A stretch of 64,000 nucleotides of DNA from Formivibrio sp. GTDB lineage: Bacteria > Pseudomonadota > Gammaproteobacteria > Burkholderiales > Chitinibacteraceae. The position numbers and the translations under genes were made by a program. Under the pieces are notes generated by a model. That model saw only the letters and a program-made list of their open reading frames with translations, made no database searches and was not told where the DNA came from. Every line of letters begins with the position of its first letter. The stretch's first letter is position 1. Positions 1 through 7,170 of the stretch are shown piece after piece. The stretch spans positions 1-64,000 of the forward strand of contig JARLJJ010000108.1 of NCBI GenBank assembly GCA_031291275.1. Direction: 5' to 3'.

Positions 1-327
1 GCGACTGATCCTGAAGAAGCTGCAGCTTCTTTGTGCCCTATTTCTGGCTTGGCTTTGCCCGCAACTGGATGGAATACAAACCGCCATGCCGGATAAAACC
101 GGCTTGGCAGCTTGAAAAGTGAATTGTTCAGACCCGACTATGTATTGTTTCATGAGTATTTTGTCACTGCCATCTACTCCAACATCTGGAATCGCACGTA
201 GTTCATGGAAAACTCCAAACGTAATGAATAACGAAAATTCCTCAGGCGGCAGTTGGAGGCCAATTTCGACGTTATGAACAAATAGAAAATCCCAAGCATT
301 GCAGTCAATACAAACAGAAATTGTCAT
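1..327 (-). CDS. PIN-domain-like protein, 3' end outside window
   Basis: A minus-strand frame stays open for 109 codons from an ATG at 327 to the window edge; an in-frame stop lies immediately before the ATG, so this is the earliest start. The N-terminus has hydrophobic-Asp-x-Asn-Ala-Trp-Asp (residues 6-13), like the first acidic strand of PIN-fold nucleases, followed by a Leu-Pro-x-Glu-Glu-Phe segment and HELRAIPD (about 45-52), which resembles the second acidic position of the fold. The remaining catalytic residues are outside the window. PIN proteins are often toxins or RNases, but no antitoxin is visible beside it. The ribosome-binding site is weak. The coding nature rests on the absence of stops and the motif; the family call is tentative. 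Confidence 0.5.
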   Translation of the reverse strand, partial: MTISVCIDCNAWDFLFVHNVEIGLQLPPEEFSLFITFGVFHELRAIPDVGVDGSDKILMKQYIVGSEQFTFQAAKPVLSGMAVCIPSSCGQSQARNRAQRSCSFFRISR

Positions 328-620
328 TTATTATGGCCCGAATGTGGATGTTAATGAAAAGACCGCTTCTGGATGATAATAGCAAAATCCCCGACAGACT
401 TTATCTAAAATCTAGATTGTGATTGAACAAGTTTTGGCATAATCCGACAAACTTTGCCATGATTCCACTTGTTTTTAGCGTTCAATAACATCAATGGTTT
501 GTTGGTTAATTGTACTGGGTAGATAGATTTAATTCCCAGTCATCTAAAGCTTAGCAGGGCACAATGGGCAGGATTCTTCTCTGCACCCATTCGTATAAAT
601 GAAATAAAAAGGAATCTGAA
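328..620. other. AT-rich intergenic region
   Basis: Noticeably more AT-rich than the coding DNA that follows. It separates two divergent genes, so it should hold both promoters, but I see no promoter with good matches at both boxes. No tRNA-like or hairpin-plus-T-run structure was noticed. Confidence 0.5.
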
Positions 621-857
621 ATGCTTCGGATAGAAAAATTTGTCGGGGACAAGCGTGAAACCACGCTCCGTGTACCTGACTTTGTCGTTAGTCTTGCCAG
701 TGCATTGCTTCCAGAATCGGCACATGTCTCTTTGGCTGAGCGTGGCCTCCGGTTGCGCGATATCGCCGTCGCGCGGAAAGAAGGGGCGCCGTATTTGGCG
801 TCCACGACCGTTTGCGAGCATGGAGTTAGCAAGAAAATCGTTATTTCCCTGACTTAG
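621..857 (+). CDS. small conserved-looking protein of unknown function (78 aa)
   Basis: A 78-residue frame starts at an ATG placed 7 bases after AAAAAGGA, a strong ribosome-binding site. The protein is soluble and mixed charged/hydrophobic, with no signal peptide, membrane segment or cysteine pair; a central LAERGLRLRDIAVARKEG stretch is probably helical. A second, shifted plus-strand frame (640-852) lacks a comparable ribosome-binding site. The gene stands alone, converging on hrpA. I do not recognise a domain and assign no function; the start signal is the main reason to call it real. Confidence 0.6.
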   Translation: MLRIEKFVGDKRETTLRVPDFVVSLASALLPESAHVSLAERGLRLRDIAVARKEGAPYLASTTVCEHGVSKKIVISLT

Positions 858-930
858 CATTTCCCCCGTTTCTAATAACCAGGAAACGCATTTTTGAAAT
901 GCTCGGCCGGCAAAGTCAGGGAAATTGCTG

Positions 931-3900
931 TTAGCGTCGGGTGAGATCATTCCAAATCTTGTCCAGCCGCTTGACTGACACCGGATAGGGCGTGCGCAGT
1001 TCCTGTGCAAACAGGCTGATTCGCAATTCTTCCAGCATCCACCGGAAAGGCAACAAAGTCGCAGGATCGCGGCCTTCGCGTTGCCATTTCTCCATTTCCT
1101 TTTGCCAGCGTTCCCACAGTAGGGTGACTTCGGCGGCGCGCTGCATATCGCGCGCCGGGTTGTTGACGCGCTTTTCCTGCCGTACCCGGATGGCTTTCAG
1201 GTAAATGGGCAGACGCGGCAGTTGTTCCCACGGCGTGGCGGACATGAATCCCTTGTAGATCAGCCGGCTCAATTGATCCTTGAGTTCATGGGCGATCTGG
1301 CCGGCTTTTCCGAGTCCGGGCAGCAGCGGGGCATATTCAGCGGTGGTTTCGCTCAATATTCGCCAGGCAGCATCGCGGACCGAGGGCAGGCGCACCTTGG
1401 CGCGCGATTTTTGTTCGTCGAAATCCTTCTTGTTGCGTGGCAGTTCATCGTCGCCAATAAAGGCGCGGTCGCAGATGCAACGCGTCAGGTCGTCGAGCAG
1501 ATCATCGCTGTTGCAGATGCCGCGCAACTGGATCGCAAACTGGTTGAAGTTCGGGAATGACTTGGGCAGTTGCTTGATGTGTTCTTTGAGTTCGAATTGC
1601 AACAGGCGCAATACCCCTTGTCGATGCGCTTCCAATGCCGCGTGTTCGGTGTCGAACAGGCGGATGGCAACGGCATCCTCTTCCGGGACCAGTGCCGGGT
1701 AGCCGGTCATGGTCTGGCCATGGCGCTTGAGCGTGAGCTTGGCAGGCAGATCGCCGAAATCCCATTTCACGATACCGGATTTCTCGATACTGGCGGTTTC
1801 GTCGGCGCTGTCGCGGAAGGTGATCTGCGCGGCCTCACCGAGTTGGGCGCGCAGTGCGACCAGATCGCGGCCACTGGCAAGCTCCTGTCCGGCGTCGTCA
1901 ACGATCCGGAAATGCATTTTCAGGTGCGGCGGCAGGTCGCTCTGGTCGAAATCCTCAACCTGCACCGGCTGGCCAATGCCGCGATTCACCGCTTGCATCA
2001 GTTGCGGCAATAACGGGGCCTGACGATCGGCGCGGTCGAGTTCGGTCAGCATCTTGGTTGCAAATTCCGGCACCGGCACGCACTGGCGGCGGATGGCCTT
2101 GGGCAACGATTTGATCAACAGGGTGATTTTTTCGCGCAACAGCCCCGGCACCAGCCAGTCGAATACCGCATGGTTAACCCGGTTCAGTAAATGCAAGGGT
2201 AGGGTGGCGGTGACGCCATCAAGCGGGTGGCCTGGCTCGAAGCGGTACGTCAGGGCAATCTCGGCATCGTTGAGTTTGAAGCTGGCCGGGTAGAGGTCGG
2301 CAGTAACGCTGGCCGCGCTATGCTGCATCAAATCATCGCGGGTCAAGAACAGCAGATGCGGCGTGGCTTTCTCCGCTTCTTTGCGCCAGGCTTCAAAGCC
2401 AGCGCCGTTGACGATCTCGGCTGGGATGCGTGCATCGAAAAAGGCGAAGAGCGTTTCTTCATCGACCAGCACATCCTGGCGGCGAGCCTTGTGTTCGAGT
2501 TCTTCAACTTCCAGTAGTAATTCCAGATTGTGGTCGTTGAACTTGGCCTTGGTGATGAAGTTGAACTTCACCAGCCCTTCGCGGATGAATATTTCGCGCG
2601 CTTCTTTCGGGTTGATGCGGCCGTAATGCACACGCCGGCGGTTGACGATGGGCAAGCCGTAGAGCGTGACGCGCTCGGCAGCCATTACCTGTGCGCTGTC
2701 TTTTTCCCAGTGCGGGTCGAAATATTGGCGACTGACCAGATGCGGTGCGAGCTTTTCCACCCATTCCGGTTCGATAGCCGCCACGCAACGGCCGTAAAGC
2801 TTGCTGGTCTCGACGAGTTCTGCAGCCACCACCCATTTGGGGCGATTTTTCTTCAGGCAGGAGCCGGGGAAGATCGAGTATTTGATGCTGCGTGCGCCAA
2901 GGTATTCGTCGCTTTCCGGGTTCTTCATGCCAAGATTGCCGAGCAGTCCGGTCAGCAGCGCCTTGTGGACCTGTTCGTAAGTGCCGGGTTTTTCGCTGAC
3001 CTTGAATTCCATCTCCTCGACGATTTCAGCCAGTTGGCGATGCAGATCGCGCCATTCGCGCAGGCGCAGGAAAGACAGGAAATTGTCGTGGCAAAGATTG
3101 ACCAATTGCCGGTTCGAGGTTTTGCTGGCTTCGGCCTGCTCGAAGAACTGCCATAGGTGCAACCAGGACAGAAAGTCCGATTTGTCGTCGGTGAACTTGG
3201 CCTGCATGCGGTCCGCCGCTTCGCGCGCATCGAACGGGCGCTCGCGCGGGTCTTGCACGGAGAGCCCGGAGGCGATGATCAGGATTTCTTTCAGGCAGTG
3301 CTCGTCGCGTCCGGCCAGCAGCATGCGGCCGAGTTTCGGATCGACCGGCAGGCGCGAAAGCTGGCGGCCCAGCGGCGTGAGTTCGTTGTTTTCGTTAACC
3401 GCGCCAAGCTCATGCAGTTGGGCGTAACCATCGCTGATCAACCGGCCGGATGGCGCTTCGATAAACGGAAACTGATCGATGTGGCCCAGGCTGAGCGCTG
3501 CCATGCGCAAGATGACTGCGGCGAGCGAGGAACGGATGATTTCAGGGTCGGTAAATTCGGGGCGGCCAGTGAAATCCTGTTCGGAATACAGGCGCACGCA
3601 CACCCCGGCGCTGACCCGGCCGCAGCGACCAGCGCGCTGCCGTGCCGATGCTTGCGAGATTTTTTCGACCAGCAGTTGTTCAACCTTGGCACGCGCCGAG
3701 TAGCGCTTGACGCGCGCCTGGCCTGAATCGATCACGTAGCGGATACCGGGCACAGTGAGCGAGGTTTCTGCCACATTGGTGGCAAGTACCACGCGCCGGC
3801 CATTGCTGGGGCGGAAGATGCGTTGCTGATCTTCGTTGGAAAGGCGCGCAAACAGCGGCAGAATTTCCGCACCCATCAGTTTGGCTTTGCGCAGCTCATC

Positions 3901-4827
3901 GGTGGTTTCGCGAATTTCGCGCTCGCCCGGCAGGAAAACCAGCACATCTCCTGCGCCATTCTTGCGCCAGAGCTCTTCCACGGCAGAAACCACCGCGTCT
4001 TCCATTTCCAGGTCCTGGTCGTCCTCGTCTTCGCTGCCCAGGGGTTTGTAGCGCACTTCCACCGGGTAGGTGCGGCCGGAAACCTCGATCACCGGCGCGC
4101 CATTGAAATGGCTGGAAAAACGATCAGCATCGATGGTGGCCGAGGTGACGATGACTTTCAGATCGGGCCGGCGCGGCAAGAGTTGCTTCAGGTAGCCGAG
4201 CAGGAAATCGATATTCAGGCTGCGTTCGTGCGCCTCATCGATGATGATGGTGTCGTAGCCATTCAGGTATTTGTCCGACAGCGTTTCGGCTAGCAAAATG
4301 CCGTCGGTCATCAGTTTGATGTAGCTGCTGGGCGACGATTTGTCGGTGAAACGTACCTTGAAGCCGACCGCACTGCCGAGCTCGGTTTTCAGCTCCTGGG
4401 CAATGCGGCTGGCCACCGAGCGCGCAGCAAGGCGCCTGGGCTGGGTATGGCCGATCAGGCCATGCACGCCGCGACCCAGCTCCAGACAGATTTTTGGCAA
4501 CTGCGTGGTCTTGCCCGAACCGGTTTCGCCGCAGACGATCACGACCTGGTTCTTTTCAATTGCCGCCTTGAGCTCGTCGCGTTTCTGGCTAACAGGCAAG
4601 CTATCGTCGTAGCTTGGTTGGGGCAGAGCGCTGCGCCGCGCTTGGGTGCGTGCCAGAGATCTTTCAAGCTGGCGTTCCAGACTGGTGGTTAACTCGTCGG
4701 CCGGCTGTGATTTTCCCAGGCGTTCGCCCAGTTGGCGCAGGGTGCGGCGCAAAGCGTGCCTGTCGGTACATTGGCAATCGGCAATACGGCGGGAGAATTC
4801 GGCAAGTACAGGTGGTTGAGCAGACAT
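931..4827 (-). CDS. hrpA: ATP-dependent RNA helicase HrpA
   Basis: This 1298-residue DEAH-box helicase matches the length of Escherichia coli HrpA (about 1300). Walker A GETGSGKT lies at about residues 100-107, the DEAH box at about 197-200, the SAT motif (VTSATIDADRF) follows, and motif VI is QRAGRCGR. After the helicase, HA2 and OB regions comes the long C-terminal extension typical of HrpA. The family unwinds RNA in a 3'-5' direction; E. coli HrpA helps clear stalled or collided ribosomes. I chose the ATG at 4827 (MSAQPP) over an upstream TTG at 4854 because it is a normal initiator and fits the family's N-terminus; neither has a strong ribosome-binding site. It is transcribed alone, downstream of two tRNA genes from which a terminator separates it. 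Confidence 0.96.
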   Translation of the reverse strand: MSAQPPVLAEFSRRIADCQCTDRHALRRTLRQLGERLGKSQPADELTTSLERQLERSLARTQARRSALPQPSYDDSLPVSQKRDELKAAIEKNQVVIVCGETGSGKTTQLPKICLELGRGVHGLIGHTQPRRLAARSVASRIAQELKTELGSAVGFKVRFTDKSSPSSYIKLMTDGILLAETLSDKYLNGYDTIIIDEAHERSLNIDFLLGYLKQLLPRRPDLKVIVTSATIDADRFSSHFNGAPVIEVSGRTYPVEVRYKPLGSEDEDDQDLEMEDAVVSAVEELWRKNGAGDVLVFLPGEREIRETTDELRKAKLMGAEILPLFARLSNEDQQRIFRPSNGRRVVLATNVAETSLTVPGIRYVIDSGQARVKRYSARAKVEQLLVEKISQASARQRAGRCGRVSAGVCVRLYSEQDFTGRPEFTDPEIIRSSLAAVILRMAALSLGHIDQFPFIEAPSGRLISDGYAQLHELGAVNENNELTPLGRQLSRLPVDPKLGRMLLAGRDEHCLKEILIIASGLSVQDPRERPFDAREAADRMQAKFTDDKSDFLSWLHLWQFFEQAEASKTSNRQLVNLCHDNFLSFLRLREWRDLHRQLAEIVEEMEFKVSEKPGTYEQVHKALLTGLLGNLGMKNPESDEYLGARSIKYSIFPGSCLKKNRPKWVVAAELVETSKLYGRCVAAIEPEWVEKLAPHLVSRQYFDPHWEKDSAQVMAAERVTLYGLPIVNRRRVHYGRINPKEAREIFIREGLVKFNFITKAKFNDHNLELLLEVEELEHKARRQDVLVDEETLFAFFDARIPAEIVNGAGFEAWRKEAEKATPHLLFLTRDDLMQHSAASVTADLYPASFKLNDAEIALTYRFEPGHPLDGVTATLPLHLLNRVNHAVFDWLVPGLLREKITLLIKSLPKAIRRQCVPVPEFATKMLTELDRADRQAPLLPQLMQAVNRGIGQPVQVEDFDQSDLPPHLKMHFRIVDDAGQELASGRDLVALRAQLGEAAQITFRDSADETASIEKSGIVKWDFGDLPAKLTLKRHGQTMTGYPALVPEEDAVAIRLFDTEHAALEAHRQGVLRLLQFELKEHIKQLPKSFPNFNQFAIQLRGICNSDDLLDDLTRCICDRAFIGDDELPRNKKDFDEQKSRAKVRLPSVRDAAWRILSETTAEYAPLLPGLGKAGQIAHELKDQLSRLIYKGFMSATPWEQLPRLPIYLKAIRVRQEKRVNNPARDMQRAAEVTLLWERWQKEMEKWQREGRDPATLLPFRWMLEELRISLFAQELRTPYPVSVKRLDKIWNDLTRR

Positions 4828-4947
4828 CAGTCGTTTGGGAAGGTAGAAAAGCAAGGTGCGATTCTATCATGGCGACGGTGTCGCCCCGGGTTTCCACGGG
4901 TTGCCGTTTTCTCTGATAGATTGGTGCGGTGTTTCGGGGGTGAAAGT

Positions 4948-4981
4948 AAAAAGCCCTCAAGCATTTCTGCTTAAGGGCTTT
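4948..4981 (-). terminator. intrinsic terminator after the tRNA-Asp gene
   Basis: A 13-bp stem with one mismatch (AAAGCCCT..AAGC / GCTT..AGGGCTTT) closes a 6-base loop and, read on the minus strand, runs into TTTTT. It ends the tRNA-Val/tRNA-Asp transcript before hrpA. Confidence 0.85.
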
Positions 4982-4989
4982 GTATTCTT

Positions 4990-5066
4990 TGGCGGAGCGG
5001 ACGGGACTCGAACCCGCGACCCCCGGCGTGACAGGCCGGTATTCTAACCAACTGAACTACCACTCC
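4990..5066 (-). tRNA. tRNA-Asp (GTC)
   Basis: A 77-nt cloverleaf on the minus strand with acceptor GGAGTGG/CCGCTCC, anticodon GTC in the loop of a CCGGC/GCCGG stem, a TTCGAGTC T-loop and an encoded CCA. It is identical over all 77 bases to the copy at 46537-46613 on the other strand. Confidence 0.97.
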
Positions 5067-5087
5067 GCAGCGGTAAATTGTGAAAAC

Positions 5088-5163
5088 TGGTGGGTGGTGA
5101 CGGGATCGAACCGCCGACATTCTGCTTGTAAGGCAGACGCTCTACCAACTGAGCTAACCACCC
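5088..5163 (-). tRNA. tRNA-Val (TAC)
   Basis: A 76-nt cloverleaf with acceptor GGGTGGT/ACCACCC, anticodon stem TCTGC/GCAGA around loop CTTACAA (anticodon TAC), TTCGATC T-loop and encoded CCA. It lies 21 bases upstream of tRNA-Asp and probably shares its transcript. Confidence 0.97.
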
Positions 5164-5184
5164 GCTGTTTCGCGAAGAGGGCGC

Positions 5185-5213
5185 ATTAGACCATTCTTGA
5201 ATTGGGGTGTCAA
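5185..5213 (-). promoter_or_regulatory. sigma-70 promoter of the tRNA-Val/tRNA-Asp unit
   Basis: On the minus strand a perfect TTGACA (5208-5213) is 17 bases from TCTAAT (5185-5190). Transcription should begin close to 5178, about 15 bases before the tRNA-Val gene. A GC-rich stretch (GCGCCC) follows the -10 box, as is common for stable-RNA promoters. Confidence 0.85.
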
Positions 5214-5340
5214 CACCGGCCAGTAATTTTGTCTTGGTAAGCTGTCCGGCAATACAGTGCTGACTTCCAGCAGGTGATCGGCTGTTTTTAATTGTCAAGA
5301 ACATATGCCATGATCATGGCTGTTCACGAATGGGAATCCT

Positions 5341-5658
5341 ATGAGCCAGTACAAATCCTGGCAAGACTCTCGCAGCGCTCGCCGGGTTCCGGTGCATTTT
5401 CGGGCCAAGATATGTCCGGCGGATTTTGGCCCGACTCAGTATGGTGAATGTACCGATCTGAGTGTTGGCGGGATGACATTGCAAACCAGCTATGTGCCGC
5501 AACCTCAGGAAGAGTTTGAGGTGTATCTGGTCCCGCCACGCATTGCAACGGAGCCCGTTAAGCCCTTCGTTGCGCGCGTGCGGGTAGTGCGCTGCCATGA
5601 AATCGAGCATGGTCAACTTTACGAATTGGGTCTGCTTATTCTGGAGGTGTTGCGATGA
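5341..5658 (+). CDS. PilZ domain protein (105 aa)
   Basis: A single-domain PilZ protein. The two motifs that bind cyclic di-GMP are both present: an arginine-rich RSARR near residues 11-15 and D-L-S-V-G-G around residues 40-45. PilZ proteins act as cytoplasmic c-di-GMP receptors that control motility, attachment or secretion through protein contact. No other domain is attached, so the partner is unknown. The stop codon overlaps the next gene's ATG (ATGA), which implies translational coupling with the exported SRPBCC protein. No promoter was identified upstream, where the divergent tRNA promoter also lies. Confidence 0.9.
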   Translation: MSQYKSWQDSRSARRVPVHFRAKICPADFGPTQYGECTDLSVGGMTLQTSYVPQPQEEFEVYLVPPRIATEPVKPFVARVRVVRCHEIEHGQLYELGLLILEVLR

Positions 5659-6272
5659 AATCCTGGTTGGCTGGTTTGCTGCTGCTCTGTGCTGGCGGGT
5701 TTTCCTGTGCTGCCACACTTGATCCGATGCAGGTCTCCGCAAGTCATGAAGGGGATCATGTGGTGCTGTTGGCGCATTTTGTTGTGCCGGTGTCGCGCGA
5801 TCTTGCGTGGGGTGTGATGGTGGATTTTGAGAACATGACGCGCTTTTTGCCTTATCTGAAGGAAAGCAAAGTGCTTTTCCGTCAGGGGAATTCCTTGCGG
5901 GTTCAGCAAAAAGGGGTGGTGCCCGTGGCTTTTTTTGAGATGAGTTACACCTCGGTACGCGATATCGACTTGTTTCCGGAATCGGAGATTCATTCAACCT
6001 CGATAGGTGGCGATACCGGGCTTACTCGCGGGATTACGAAGCTGGCGCAGCTCGACAAACAAACCGAGATAAGCTACCGCGCCGACTGGTGGCCTACTTC
6101 CCGGATGGTGGAAGGCTTTGGTCTGGAGTCGGCCCGTGATTTGCTGTCCCGCCAGTTCACCGCCATGCGCGATGAAATGGTCCGGCGTCAGCCAGGCAAT
6201 CCGCCGGTTTTGGGCATGGCTCAGGCTATTCGACCCCTCGCATGCCGCAATCTCACCGTACGGTGCGGTTAA
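5655..6272 (+). CDS. exported SRPBCC / polyketide-cyclase-like protein
   Basis: This 205-residue protein opens with a clear signal peptide (Lys, then Leu-rich core, Ala-rich cleavage region ending near residue 20), so the mature protein is periplasmic. The rest fits the START/SRPBCC fold: a strand-rich start, then VMVDFENMTRFLPYLKESKV, a pattern shared by ligand-binding cyclase/dehydrase-like proteins, and a C-terminal helix ending near EMVRRQ (about residue 178). The last 25 or so residues, including LACRNLTVRCG, look unlike the family and span a 12-bp palindrome, so the true 3' end may have been altered. Ligand unknown. Coupled to the PilZ gene by a 4-base overlap. Confidence 0.8.
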   Translation: MKSWLAGLLLLCAGGFSCAATLDPMQVSASHEGDHVVLLAHFVVPVSRDLAWGVMVDFENMTRFLPYLKESKVLFRQGNSLRVQQKGVVPVAFFEMSYTSVRDIDLFPESEIHSTSIGGDTGLTRGITKLAQLDKQTEISYRADWWPTSRMVEGFGLESARDLLSRQFTAMRDEMVRRQPGNPPVLGMAQAIRPLACRNLTVRCG

Positions 6273-6295
6273 GCGTTCTTTCCCCTTGTCTTGTT

Positions 6296-6841
6296 TTATA
6301 GCGTGGGCGGGTTGTTGGCGCTGATAACCAGCGCTTCCGTTTTGCCGATATTACGGAACCGGTGCGGCTGCGTGCTGGGAAAGTAGTAGCCATCGCCTGC
6401 TTCCAGGATGTGGACCTGCGTATCGATGGTCAGCTCGATGGTTCCCTGTATGACCACGCCACACTCCTGCCCGTCATGCTTGTACATTTCCTTGCCGGTA
6501 TCTGCACCTGGCGCGTAGACCTCGCGCAGCAAGCCGATTTGCCGGTTATCCGTTCCTGCGCCTATTAGCCGCATTTGTATTCCGCCGCCGCCTACGTCGG
6601 GTTGCTCGGCGGCACGGAAAACATGCACAGGTTCTGCGGGGGGCTGGTCGGAAGTAAAAAAATCGACCATCGACATCGGGATGCCATCCAGTACCTTTTT
6701 CAGCGAGCTGATGGAAGGACTGACACGGTTTTGTTCAATCAGCGAAATGGATGCATTCGTAACACCAGCCCGTTTTGCCAGTTCACGTTGGGAAATTCCA
6801 CAAGATTCCCGCACCATTTTGAGTCGTGTGCCTACGTCCAT
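6296..6841 (-). CDS. XRE-cupin transcriptional regulator, PuuR-like
   Basis: 181 residues. An N-terminal helix-turn-helix of the XRE type (about residues 4-56, SQRELAKRAGVTNASISLIEQ) is joined to a C-terminal cupin (about 100-178, with YKHDGQECGVVIQG and a PHRF motif). Length, layout and the NNPPTL ending resemble E. coli PuuR, the repressor of putrescine and GABA catabolism. I chose the ATG at 6841 because AGGA lies 8 bases upstream; a longer frame reaches 6889 but overlaps a PuuR-like operator. It diverges from gabT-gabD, so control of GABA catabolism plus autoregulation is the natural inference. The inducer, perhaps GABA or putrescine, is not determined by the sequence. Confidence 0.88.
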   Translation of the reverse strand: MDVGTRLKMVRESCGISQRELAKRAGVTNASISLIEQNRVSPSISSLKKVLDGIPMSMVDFFTSDQPPAEPVHVFRAAEQPDVGGGGIQMRLIGAGTDNRQIGLLREVYAPGADTGKEMYKHDGQECGVVIQGTIELTIDTQVHILEAGDGYYFPSTQPHRFRNIGKTEALVISANNPPTL

Positions 6842-6854
6842 ATCTGTCTTCCTG

Positions 6855-6869
6855 TGTTCAATATAATAA
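6855..6869 (-). promoter_or_regulatory. candidate PuuR-type operator
   Basis: On the minus strand TTATTATATTGAACA matches, as I recall it, the 15-base E. coli PuuR site AAAATATAATGAACA at 11 of 15 positions, including the whole TGAACA half. It ends 13 bases before the regulator's start codon, a position suited to autorepression. Confidence 0.5.
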
Positions 6870-6977
6870 ACATACGGTGTTTGTTGCATTAAGCTGGTGC
6901 AATAATTAATCCAGCGTGCTGGTTGGTGATGCGCTTGTATTGGTGTGTTCTAGCCAATTGGCGCGCTGTTCTGGTGA

Positions 6978-6994
6978 TTGGTATCTTATACCAA
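6978..6994. promoter_or_regulatory. palindrome TTGGTAT-CTT-ATACCAA
   Basis: A perfect 7-bp inverted repeat with a 3-base spacer. On the minus strand it contains TATAAG, which could be a -10 box for the regulator gene, so a protein bound here would block it. A weaker GAACA-ending PuuR-like match (6984-6998) overlaps it. Confidence 0.45.
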
Positions 6995-7027
6995 GAACAA
7001 AATGTTAAATATTCTCACCGGCTATAT

Positions 7028-7045
7028 TGTCAATTTTAATTGACA
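7028..7045. promoter_or_regulatory. palindrome TGTCAATT-TT-AATTGACA
   Basis: An 8-bp inverted repeat around a 2-base centre, each arm including a TTGACA-type -35 element in one direction. It could be an operator at back-to-back promoters of gabT and the regulator. Confidence 0.45.
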
Positions 7046-7170
7046 TATGTAGACTGGCTTCATGTTGGCAATGGGTGGTGGGAGCACCTCTGTCGATTCA
7101 CGGAACGGAACAGATTTCATTCTTGTGGGGCAGTGGGCCTCGCACACCTCTTTTGTAAAGGATAAGCAAT

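Larger units (their letters stand above)
6842..7170. other. divergent control region between the PuuR-like regulator and gabT
   Basis: No gene is seen in these 329 bases. The region is AT-rich and holds a PuuR-like operator near the regulator start and two separate palindromes (listed individually). A TTGACA lies in the second palindrome on either strand, but neither direction has a convincing -10 box at the right distance. Confidence 0.6.

Noticed and set aside
2-115. Open plus-strand frame at the left edge ending in TGA at 113-115
   Set aside because: Only 37 codons are visible and it lies opposite the longer minus-strand frame with the PIN-like motif.
6254-6265. Palindrome CACCGTACGGTG near the end of the SRPBCC gene as a trace of a group II intron or insertion
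   Set aside because: No intron domain V, reverse transcriptase or target duplication is visible around it.
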